DNA of 6,712 bases, from contig CAMPJQ010000159.1 of the NCBI GenBank assembly GCA_946886925.1, positions 1 through 6,712 on the forward strand, written 5' to 3'. Below the pieces are notes generated by a model that had not been told where the DNA came from, ran no database searches, and was given only the letters and a program-made list of their open reading frames with translations. Each line of letters begins with the position of its first letter. The first letter of the stretch is position 1. A program made the translations under genes and the position numbers. Below, in pieces: positions 1-5,569 of the stretch. This DNA is from an uncultured Terrimonas sp. Its GTDB lineage: Bacteria > Bacteroidota > Bacteroidia > Chitinophagales > Chitinophagaceae.

Positions 1-680
1 ATGCCGGGATTGATAATCCTGTTAGCAATGGCAGTAACGGTATTGTCAAGTCCGGCGACATAATTTTTTTCTGCGGGACCTTCTGTCATGGCCATTGCAG
101 CAGCGCTGGCCCAGGCCGTTTGCCTTGCTTTTAAAATGCTGAAATTAATCACCGCTTTTTGCCGGTTATTGGAAATCCGGGTAAGCAATTTCATTGGCCA
201 CCATATTTTTTCGAGCCTGATCTGCAGGTTATTCGCAGCGATTGCAATAATATCATTGATACGGTCGTAATCGGCCTGCATTTTAAAAATGTCCTGTCCG
301 GGAGCTGTTTCGGCGGCTGCAATGCTTAAATCAAGATTGATATGGGTATTGATGCCCAGCACCAGGTGCTGTACTACAGTAAGGTCATTCTTTTTGCAGG
401 CATCAAAAGCCGCTTGCCACGATAAGCTGCAGGGGCTTGCATTCCTGTAACAATGCCATGCACCAATATATCTCTTTGCAAAAGTCACATCGAGCTTTTC
501 CATGCGGCAACCATCCTCAAAAATATTATCGGAGATCCCTTTGCGCACCGCCTCCGTCATCTGCCTGTACAGCACGGCAAAATACGCTTGACGGCTGCCG
601 TCTCTTTCACATTGTGCAATAATTTTGTCCAGCTCAAGCAAAACCCCGTTGATATCGGAAATATTTAACGCAGGCGTCAT
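1..680 (-). CDS. DUF5995 family protein (C-terminus cut off by window edge)
   Basis: Reading the minus strand from the ATG at 680 gives 226 codons without a stop to the window edge, so the C-terminus is missing. I recognise the DUF5995 pattern: an N-terminal helix (ISDINGVLLELDKIIAQCE, residues 7-25), the hallmark QHLVLGINTHINLDL (104-118), ADYDRIND (136-143) and a C-terminal KARQTAWA (184-191). No signal peptide or membrane segment is visible, so a cytoplasmic protein is likely. The family has no established biochemical function; the conserved His/Asn/Asp-rich centre could bind a ligand or metal, but that is inference. The ATG at 680 is the first in frame after the upstream hydrolase stop and matches where the domain begins. 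The gene lies 81 bases downstream of the serine hydrolase on the same strand. A weak -7-like box (TATCTTTA, minus strand, 736-729) could give it its own transcript. The family call is firm; the role is unknown. Confidence 0.83.
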   Translation of the reverse strand, partial: MTPALNISDINGVLLELDKIIAQCERDGSRQAYFAVLYRQMTEAVRKGISDNIFEDGCRMEKLDVTFAKRYIGAWHCYRNASPCSLSWQAAFDACKKNDLTVVQHLVLGINTHINLDLSIAAAETAPGQDIFKMQADYDRINDIIAIAANNLQIRLEKIWWPMKLLTRISNNRQKAVINFSILKARQTAWASAAAMAMTEGPAEKNYVAGLDNTVTAIANRIINPG

Positions 681-744
681 GGAAAAAGGTTGATGGATGA
701 ATATAACATTGGAGGAGTTGATCTCCCGTAAAGATATTGTTTTT

Positions 745-761
745 GGGAATACTATATTCCC
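745..761 (-). repeat. Perfect hairpin directly after the serine hydrolase stop codon
   Basis: GGGAATA (745-751) and TATTCCC (755-761) are exact inverted copies with a 3-base loop, starting at the base next to the hydrolase stop codon (762-764). On the minus-strand transcript the hairpin is followed by an A-run, not a U-run, so it is not a classical intrinsic terminator. It could shield the 3' end of the hydrolase message or act as a processing point between the two genes. The pairing is seen; the role is inferred. Confidence 0.5.
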
Positions 762-2333
762 TTACTCTTTCTTCACCTGGCTGATATCCAAATACTGTAT
801 CAGCGCGGGATTTTCGGGCGTGAGGGTAAAATAAATTTCAATATCCGCTTTTTCACCCTTCATGGTAAAGCTGCCACGCAATTGATTTTCAGGAACCAGT
901 TCAGTAACCCGAATGATCTTTCCTGCTTTTTCAAATACATCCTGTGCCTGCTTTTTTCGAACAGCCAAAGAATGGTCAGGAAAAAAGTTAACGGCAAAAA
1001 TTTTGCTTTCTTCAGCATTGCTCCAGTTGGGCAGCAATTTCACAAGCTCATCCTTTCGTTGCTGCAGCACAGGCGAAACCGGTAACTCACGGGGAGCAAG
1101 TTCAGCGCCGGCAATTAATGTATCCAGCACGGCCCAGTTCACTGCGCTCATGCGTGCGTAGGTAAGATTGCCATATACAACAATACCTATGCCGTACTCC
1201 GGCATGATTACCCACTGGCTTCCAAATCCCGGTAACCCGCCTGTATGCCCCACAAATGCCCGCCCCTTGCAATCGCTGCTGATACGCAATCCATAGCCAT
1301 AGCTGTTTACCATGGCACAGGCTTGTCCATTGGGATAAGTAAACTGATCATCTAAGTTACTAAACCGCCAGGCCTGCTGCATTTCGCGAACGGAACTTCG
1401 TTTAACCGGTCCCGTTTCCTTATCATTCCTGGCCGGCCATGCCGACAACTGGAAAGCCATGTATTTGCTGAAATCATCTATGGAAGTAATCAACCCGCCC
1501 ATTGCACCATACACTCCATCGTGCAGCAATTCCTCTTCCTGCCAGTTGTTGCTGTTCCGCCTGTAGCCATGCGCCAGCAATCCGGCAGGCGCCTTTGTAT
1601 ATTCCCAAACGGTATGATCCATACCCAATGGTTTTAAAATAGTATTGGTGATATATTCCTGGTAGGATTTTCCCGATACTTTGGCAATGATCTCTCCCAG
1701 CATGGCAAAGCCCATATTGCTGTATTCATAAGCAACGCCGGGTACATTAGAAAAGGATATGCCTTTTTGCAGCATCGTCATGAACACATTATGTGTAATA
1801 TCCAATTGCCTGTCGCCCCAGGGATTGTCTTCCGGAAAACCTGCAGAATGGGTTAGCAGATCCCGGATCGTAATGGATGGCGCATCGGTGGTTAACAGGC
1901 GACTGTCGCTAAGCGCAGGAATGTACAACCCCGCGGGATCATCCAATTTGAGTTTACCTTCATCGCGCAAATGGAGAATGGCCATTGCCGTGAAACTCTT
2001 TGACATGGAGGCAATCCGGAACAGCGAAGCTGAACCAACGGGTATTTTCTTGGCCAGGTTTGTATAGCCTGCACTACCGGCATACAGCAACTGGTCATCC
2101 ACCACAATTCCAAAAGCCATCCCCGGAAATTTTTTTTCCAGTGCATAAGCCTTATACATTTTTTCTACAGCCGGAAGGAGCATCTTAATTTTTTCAACTC
2201 TTGAAGCATCTTTAAAAACCGGGGTCTGGTAGGTGGAGGCATTGGAGGCAGGAGCTTGCTGTGATTTTACCAATACGCAAGGAAAAAGAAAAAAGATCAA
2301 CAGGCATTTTCGTATCCGTGGGTTCATATGCAT
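762..2333 (-). CDS. Secreted serine hydrolase, beta-lactamase/PBP fold (class C type)
   Basis: This 523-residue protein belongs to the beta-lactamase family (PF00144), which includes D-Ala-D-Ala carboxypeptidases, class C beta-lactamases and esterases. The three active-site motifs are present: SxxK as S109-M-S-K112, with S109 the expected acyl-enzyme nucleophile; YxN as Y204-S-N206; and HTGG at 363-366 in place of KTG, as is common in esterase- and peptidase-like members. An N-terminal signal peptide is clear (basic residues to K9, hydrophobic core 10-22, probable cleavage near VKS-QQ at 24/25), so the enzyme should act in the periplasm or at the cell surface. C19 lacks a good lipobox, so a lipoprotein is unlikely. 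About 105 residues after the catalytic domain (from ~415) form a C-terminal extension of the sort often found in Bacteroidota members. Start: ATG at 2333 or the second ATG six bases in (2327); both keep the signal peptide. Substrate cannot be told from sequence, and true beta-lactamase activity should not be assumed. Confidence 0.92.
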   Translation of the reverse strand: MHMNPRIRKCLLIFFLFPCVLVKSQQAPASNASTYQTPVFKDASRVEKIKMLLPAVEKMYKAYALEKKFPGMAFGIVVDDQLLYAGSAGYTNLAKKIPVGSASLFRIASMSKSFTAMAILHLRDEGKLKLDDPAGLYIPALSDSRLLTTDAPSITIRDLLTHSAGFPEDNPWGDRQLDITHNVFMTMLQKGISFSNVPGVAYEYSNMGFAMLGEIIAKVSGKSYQEYITNTILKPLGMDHTVWEYTKAPAGLLAHGYRRNSNNWQEEELLHDGVYGAMGGLITSIDDFSKYMAFQLSAWPARNDKETGPVKRSSVREMQQAWRFSNLDDQFTYPNGQACAMVNSYGYGLRISSDCKGRAFVGHTGGLPGFGSQWVIMPEYGIGIVVYGNLTYARMSAVNWAVLDTLIAGAELAPRELPVSPVLQQRKDELVKLLPNWSNAEESKIFAVNFFPDHSLAVRKKQAQDVFEKAGKIIRVTELVPENQLRGSFTMKGEKADIEIYFTLTPENPALIQYLDISQVKKE

Positions 2334-2347
2334 AAGTTCACTTTCAA

Positions 2348-2355
2348 CTAATATA
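2348..2355 (-). promoter_or_regulatory. Possible -7 box for the serine hydrolase
   Basis: The minus strand reads TATATTAG, one mismatch from the Bacteroidota -7 consensus TAnnTTTG, 14 bases before the hydrolase start. A TTTG on the same strand at 2384-2381 could be the -33 element, but the 25-base spacer is longer than usual. This is a weak call based on position and partial consensus. Confidence 0.28.
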
Positions 2356-2361
2356 CGTGAT

Positions 2362-2560
2362 AAAATCCGGAGAGAAGAACCAAACCTGTCCGCCGTGGCG
2401 GATAAAATTTAAATGCCAAATTCGAAGCAGGAAATTCGAAATAAATACAGAGAAAAGAACCAAATCACAAATAACAAGAACTAAATAAAAGTCAAATTCA
2501 AAACCTGACGACTGATCGCTGATACCTCCACATCTCAAATCAGAAATCTCAAATTTCAAA
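2362..2560. repeat. A-rich non-coding spacer with 14-base-period direct repeats
   Basis: The spacer is strongly A-rich on the plus strand and full of short related words. AAATTCGAA occurs at 2418 and again 14 bases later at 2432; ATCTCAAAT occurs at 2532 and again 14 bases later at 2546; AGAAGAACCAAA-like words recur at about 2373 and 2453. An open frame of 71 codons exists on the minus strand (2344-2559), but its translation is the low-complexity FEI/LVLVICDLVL-type string expected from translating such repeats, so I do not call a gene. The pattern resembles dispersed intergenic repeats of environmental Bacteroidota; that resemblance is from memory and was not searched. Confidence 0.5.
2389..2402. 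repeat. GC-rich hairpin inside the A-rich spacer
   Basis: TCCGCC and GGCGGA pair exactly around a 2-base centre. It stands out as a GC-rich island in very A-rich sequence. It lacks a T-run on either side that would make it a terminator, and it may be the core of a dispersed repeat unit. The symmetry is certain; the role is unknown. Confidence 0.5.
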
Positions 2561-2571
2561 TCCTAAAAAGT

Positions 2572-2579
2572 TACCTTTG
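2572..2579 (+). promoter_or_regulatory. -7 box for the phosphatase-hisS pair
   Basis: TACCTTTG is an exact match to the Bacteroidota -7 element TAnnTTTG and ends 16 bases before the phosphatase ATG, predicting a short leader of about 10 bases. No good TTTG is seen at the -33 distance. There is no Shine-Dalgarno-like sequence before the ATG, as is usual in this phylum. Confidence 0.55.
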
Positions 2580-2595
2580 TCGCGATTTTTTAACT

Positions 2596-3063
2596 ATGAA
2601 GATATTAATGGTATGCCTGGGCAATATTTGCCGGAGCCCGCTGGCAGAAGGTATTATGGAATATAAGATTCAACAGGCGCAATTGGATTGGGAAGTAGAC
2701 AGCGCCGGTACCAATGGCTATCATGTGGGTGAAGCCCCGCATCGCCTGTCGCAAAAAGTAGCGCTTATGCATGGAATTGATATCAGCAGGCAGCGGGCCA
2801 GAAACATTACCGGCAATGATTTTGATGAATTTGATATGATTTATGCCATGGCCGAAGATGTGATAGATGAAATAAAATGGAGAACAGGAAAAAAATTCAA
2901 TGCGGCAAAAGTGAAGTTGCTGATGAACGAAGTATATCCCGGCCGTAATATGGATGTACCAGATCCCTGGTACGGAGCTGAGCCGGGCTATCATAAAGTA
3001 TTTGACATGATGAACAAAGCATGTGATAAGATCATTGAGCATTATGCCATACCAACAAAATAA
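2596..3063 (+). CDS. Low-molecular-weight protein tyrosine phosphatase
   Basis: The 155-residue protein has the full LMW-PTP layout. The phosphate-binding loop C(X)5R is at the extreme N-terminus (C7-LGNIC-R13-S14, in VCLGNICRSP), with the second conserved cysteine C12. The general-acid loop is DPWYG at 123-127 with D123. SAGTNGYHVGEAPH (36-49) is the usual family block. Length matches the family (about 150-160). Members hydrolyse phosphotyrosine through a cysteinyl-phosphate intermediate; bacterial homologues often oppose tyrosine kinases of exopolysaccharide export, and some act on small phosphorylated metabolites such as phosphoarginine. No kinase or capsule gene is in view, so the target is open. 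The protein is cytoplasmic with no signal or membrane segment. It is probably the first gene of a transcript with hisS, which starts 24 bases downstream. The start is supported by the motif falling at residue 7 and by the -7 box just upstream. Confidence 0.95.
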   Translation: MKILMVCLGNICRSPLAEGIMEYKIQQAQLDWEVDSAGTNGYHVGEAPHRLSQKVALMHGIDISRQRARNITGNDFDEFDMIYAMAEDVIDEIKWRTGKKFNAAKVKLLMNEVYPGRNMDVPDPWYGAEPGYHKVFDMMNKACDKIIEHYAIPTK

Positions 3064-3087
3064 TTTCGTATTCAATATTATATCAGC

Positions 3088-4455
3088 ATGAGCAAACCCT
3101 CCATTCCACAGGGCACGAGAGATTTTGGAGCCGACGTTGTAAGGAAAAGAAACTATATCATCAATACCATTAAAAAAGTATTTGAATTGTATGGTTTTGA
3201 GCCCATAGAAACACCAGCGATGGAAAACTTAGATACGTTAATGGGGAAGTATGGGGAAGAAGGAGATAAACTGATTTTTAAAATCCTGAACAATGGACTG
3301 AGTGATCCTAAAAACACAGATAAAGCAAAAACGGCTTTTGAAAACGTATTGCAGGGAAAGAATGATAAGAACCTTACGGAACGGGCTTTAAAATATGATC
3401 TCACCATTCCTTTTGCCCGTTATGTGGCAATGAATCACGGTCAGCTCACGTTTCCGTTTAAACGCTACCAGGTGCAGCCTGTATGGCGGGCCGACCGACC
3501 GCAAAAAGGAAGATACCGCGAATTTTATCAGTGCGATGCCGATGTAGTAGGCAGCACTTCTTTATTAAATGAAGTGGAGCTTGCAAATATCTATACCACA
3601 GTATTCGAAAAATTAAAAGTTGCTGTTGACATTAAGATCAACAGCAGGAAAATATTATCGGCGCTGGCCGAATTGTGTGGTGACACACACAAATTAACGG
3701 ATATTACCATTGCCATTGATAAATTAGATAAGATAGGCATTGAAAAAGTGAAGGAAGAATTATTGCAAAGAGGGCTGCACGAAAACCAGGTAACAATCAT
3801 TAGTCAATACTTAGGTATTGATGGCGATAACACAGAAAAACTTAATAAAATAAAAGAGCTGGTTGGCACAACTATTACGGGTGTAAAAGGCATAGAAGAG
3901 CTTGAGTATATATTAAACTACCTTCCATCTGCAAACAGTATACAATCCCTCAGTATTGACCTTACATTGGCCCGCGGACTGAACTATTACACAGGGATCA
4001 TCTTTGAAGTGAAAGCAAAAAACGTTCAAATGGGCAGCATTGGTGGTGGTGGCCGCTATGATGACCTTACCGGTTTATTTGGCGTGCCTGGTATCCCGGG
4101 AGTGGGCATTTCATTTGGTGTAGACAGAATATATGATGTACTGGAAGAACTGAAATTGTTTCCGCAGGAAGTGCATAGCGGAACACAGGTATTGTTTTTT
4201 AACCTGGGCCAGGCAGAAAGTAAAAAGGCATTCTCATTAATGCAGCAACTGCGGGATAAAGGAATACGCTGCGAATTGTACCATGAACAATCGAAATTCG
4301 ATAAACAGTTTAAATATGCCGAACGGAAGCAGATTGCTTATGCTGTAATGATCGGCAGCCGTGAACTGGAAAACAATACCTGCGTTATAAAAAAAATGGG
4401 AACGGACGAACAATCTACAATAGCCCTGTCCGACCTTACCGGCTATTCTTTTTAG
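3088..4455 (+). CDS. hisS: Histidyl-tRNA synthetase
   Basis: HisRS is a class IIa synthetase that activates histidine with ATP and charges tRNA-His in the cytoplasm as a homodimer. Visible landmarks: the N-terminal QGTRDFG (8-14); motif 1 around GFEPIETPAMEN (36-47); LKYDLTIPFARYVA (101-114); motif 2 WRADRPQKGRYREFYQ (133-148); the HisRS-specific histidine loop LARGLNYYTG (294-303) with R296; the glycine-rich GGGGRYDDLTGLFG (319-332); motif 3 GIPGVGISFGVDRI (335-348) with R347. Residues from about 365 form the anticodon-binding domain, including VMIGSRELENNTCVIKKM (420-437). At 455 residues it is longer than the E. coli enzyme (424). Part of the extra length is the stretch NNGLSDPKNTDKAKTAFE (68-85), as in the longer HisRS group found in Bacteroidota. 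The gene is complete, with no frameshift and all catalytic motifs intact. Co-transcription with the phosphatase is likely from the 24-base gap; functional coupling is not implied. Confidence 0.98.
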   Translation: MSKPSIPQGTRDFGADVVRKRNYIINTIKKVFELYGFEPIETPAMENLDTLMGKYGEEGDKLIFKILNNGLSDPKNTDKAKTAFENVLQGKNDKNLTERALKYDLTIPFARYVAMNHGQLTFPFKRYQVQPVWRADRPQKGRYREFYQCDADVVGSTSLLNEVELANIYTTVFEKLKVAVDIKINSRKILSALAELCGDTHKLTDITIAIDKLDKIGIEKVKEELLQRGLHENQVTIISQYLGIDGDNTEKLNKIKELVGTTITGVKGIEELEYILNYLPSANSIQSLSIDLTLARGLNYYTGIIFEVKAKNVQMGSIGGGGRYDDLTGLFGVPGIPGVGISFGVDRIYDVLEELKLFPQEVHSGTQVLFFNLGQAESKKAFSLMQQLRDKGIRCELYHEQSKFDKQFKYAERKQIAYAVMIGSRELENNTCVIKKMGTDEQSTIALSDLTGYSF

Positions 4456-4494
4456 TGTGTATCGCTGTAATTCACTGTGCTTATCATAAGAACC

Positions 4495-4520
4495 GGGGCA
4501 AGCCAAGCCTGCCCCAAATT
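4495..4520 (+). terminator. Candidate terminator after hisS
   Basis: GGGGCA (4495-4500) pairs with TGCCCC (4510-4515), and the loop has an inner GC/GC pairing (4502-4503 with 4507-4508). It is followed by AAATTCTTTT, a loose T-tract. It lies 40 bases after the hisS stop, in the gap between convergent genes. A second small palindrome, CTTATCATAAG (4480-4490), precedes it. The T-run is imperfect, so efficiency is uncertain. On the other strand no T-run follows, so it probably does not serve the peroxiredoxin. Confidence 0.45.
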
Positions 4521-4589
4521 CTTTTCAGTATTTAATTTTCGTTGTAATCAGTTCGTGTTATAGTAAAGGCGAAGGCGAAAGTTATTAAT

Positions 4590-5060
4590 TTATCTCAGTT
4601 TTTTGAGTGCCTCCTTCAATGCAGCAAAATTTACCTGTGTTCCGTGATTGGCTGTTTCCTCTGCATATACAACTGTACCACTACCGTCTACTACCGTTAC
4701 CCCTCTTTTGGCTACCCCTTTCAGACCAAGCGTGAAATCTTCAAGGTACATATCATAATCGCGGATCATTTTTTTATTGAAATCAGACAGCAGGTCGAAA
4801 TTGATATTGTTCTGCGATTTAAATACCCCCAAAGTAAAAGGCATATCAACAGATACCCCAACTACCGTTGCACCTATATTGTTGTAATAACTGAGTTCAT
4901 CGCGGTTGCTGCACATCTGTGCAGTGCAAACACCGGTGAAAGCAGCAGGAAAAAAATTGATTACCAATAATTTTCCGGCGAAATAGGCTAAAGACACTTC
5001 TTTTTTTTCCGTATTAACCAATGTAAAAGCCGGGGCTTTGGAGCCAATTGCTAATGCCAT
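4590..5060 (-). CDS. Thiol-specific peroxiredoxin (AhpC/TSA redoxin domain, BCP/AhpE-like)
   Basis: This 156-residue thioredoxin-fold protein has the peroxidatic site PAAFTGVC at 38-45 (P38, T42, C45) and the distal arginine R119 in AKRGVTVVD, the residues that bind and activate peroxide. It would reduce H2O2 or organic peroxides in the cytoplasm. A second cysteine, C50 in CTAQMC, lies five residues after C45, the position of the resolving cysteine in BCP/PrxQ enzymes, so an intramolecular disulfide is possible. The VCTAQMC wording is closer to the AhpE-like group, so the subfamily is uncertain. There is no signal peptide, and the N-terminus (MALAIGSKAPAFTL) starts right at the fold, supporting the ATG at 5060. 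It is a single gene, convergent with hisS and divergent from the ATPase across a long spacer. A weak -7-like box lies about 20 bases upstream. Confidence 0.93.
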   Translation of the reverse strand: MALAIGSKAPAFTLVNTEKKEVSLAYFAGKLLVINFFPAAFTGVCTAQMCSNRDELSYYNNIGATVVGVSVDMPFTLGVFKSQNNINFDLLSDFNKKMIRDYDMYLEDFTLGLKGVAKRGVTVVDGSGTVVYAEETANHGTQVNFAALKEALKKLR

Positions 5061-5080
5061 AGTATTTAGTTTTAGAGGAA

Positions 5081-5088
5081 CGAAGCTA
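5081..5088 (-). promoter_or_regulatory. Possible -7 box for the peroxiredoxin
   Basis: The minus strand reads TAGCTTCG, one mismatch from TAnnTTTG, 20 bases before the peroxiredoxin ATG. No clear -33 TTTG is seen. Position is typical for the phylum, but the match is imperfect. Confidence 0.35.
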
Positions 5089-5118
5089 CTGAAAGTTCCG
5101 TTCAGACATTATGGATAA

Positions 5119-5133
5119 GCTTAAGCCTTAAGC
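5119..5133. repeat. 15-bp palindrome upstream of the peroxiredoxin
   Basis: GCTTAAG and CTTAAGC are exact inverted copies around a single central base. It lies about 30-45 bases upstream of the possible -7 box of the peroxiredoxin, where an activator or repressor dimer could bind. The symmetry is certain; operator function is inferred. Confidence 0.35.
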
Positions 5134-5508
5134 GCAATATGCCATGTCATTTTGTGAAGGGTTAAAGGGTAATGGTCAATAGTAAATTCCATCCCTCACA
5201 TTTCTTTTCTCATTTTCGTGAGACGATAAACAACCATCCATCTCTTTATCGAAGGTTTCCTCTATTTTATTACCCAGTTTTGCTCCGAATATCACTTTGT
5301 AAAACAACTATTAATCCTTTGGTATAGTTTATCTATTGCACGGCATTTTTTGCTCTTGCATATCGAAGCTTTCAAACCTTTTGTCGCCAAAAACGCCATG
5401 TAAAAATAGATCAGATCATAATTATTATTGGAAGTCATGGAGAATGTAAAAGAGATTACTATGGTCTGAAATATTAATATACTACGTTGATAATCAATAC
5501 ACCTTTAA

Positions 5509-5553
5509 ATAATTTGACAAATATGGAATCACAATCCGTATTTGTCAAATTAT
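5509..5553. repeat. Large inverted repeat just upstream of the ATPase (operator or hairpin)
   Basis: The arms 5509-5527 (ATAATTTGACAAATATGGA) and 5535-5553 (TCCGTATTTGTCAAATTAT) are inverted copies over 19 positions with one mismatch (5524/5538, a G-T type pair), around a 7-base loop, ATCACAA. The last two bases of the right arm are the first two of the upstream candidate ATG (5552). No T-run follows. This is far too long and exact to be chance and sits where an operator or a translation-controlling hairpin would. It could also be a small dispersed palindromic element. Confidence 0.8.
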
Positions 5554-5557
5554 GGAT

Positions 5558-5565
5558 TATCTTTG
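5558..5565 (+). promoter_or_regulatory. -7 box for the DUF4143 ATPase
   Basis: TATCTTTG matches TAnnTTTG exactly and ends four bases before the ATG at 5570. If used, transcription would begin at or next to that ATG, giving a leaderless or nearly leaderless message. The TTTG at 5541-5544 is only 13 bases upstream, too close for a standard -33 element. The match could be fortuitous. Confidence 0.42.
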
Positions 5566-5569
5566 CTCT

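Larger units (their letters stand above)
5061..5508. other. Long spacer with no convincing gene
   Basis: About 450 bases, AT-rich, with stops in all frames at short intervals. The best open stretches are a 43-codon run on the minus strand (5307-5179, hydrophilic, only a TTG start) and a roughly 45-codon run on the plus strand without a start codon; neither resembles a family I know. No tRNA, CRISPR array or terminal repeats of an insertion sequence were recognised. It holds the presumed peroxiredoxin promoter and a 15-bp palindrome at its left end and runs into a large inverted repeat at its right end. It may be regulatory, a decayed gene, or simply a gap. Confidence 0.5.

Noticed and set aside
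88..668. Three short plus-strand frames in the first 670 bases
   Set aside because: They lie opposite the DUF5995 frame, whose conserved motifs cover the whole stretch.
745..761. The hairpin after the hydrolase as an intrinsic terminator
   Set aside because: On the relevant strand it is followed by an A-run rather than a T-run.
2267..2281. Cysteine at residue 19 of the serine hydrolase as a lipoprotein attachment site
   Set aside because: The preceding residues (Leu-Phe-Pro) do not fit a lipobox; an ordinary signal peptide cut near residue 24 fits better.
2344..2559. A 71-codon open frame on the minus strand in the spacer before the phosphatase
   Set aside because: Its translation is low-complexity and aromatic/aliphatic in the way A-rich repeats translate. 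It overlaps repeat words and the phosphatase -7 box lies just beyond it; no family is recognisable.
2605..3075. A 156-codon minus-strand frame opposite the tyrosine phosphatase
   Set aside because: It is antisense to a fully supported LMW-PTP gene, and its His/Ile/Phe-rich translation has no recognisable domain.
5509..5553. The inverted repeat as ends of an insertion sequence or CRISPR repeat
   Set aside because: The arms are only 7 bases apart, with no transposase between them, and there is a single unit with no spacer array.
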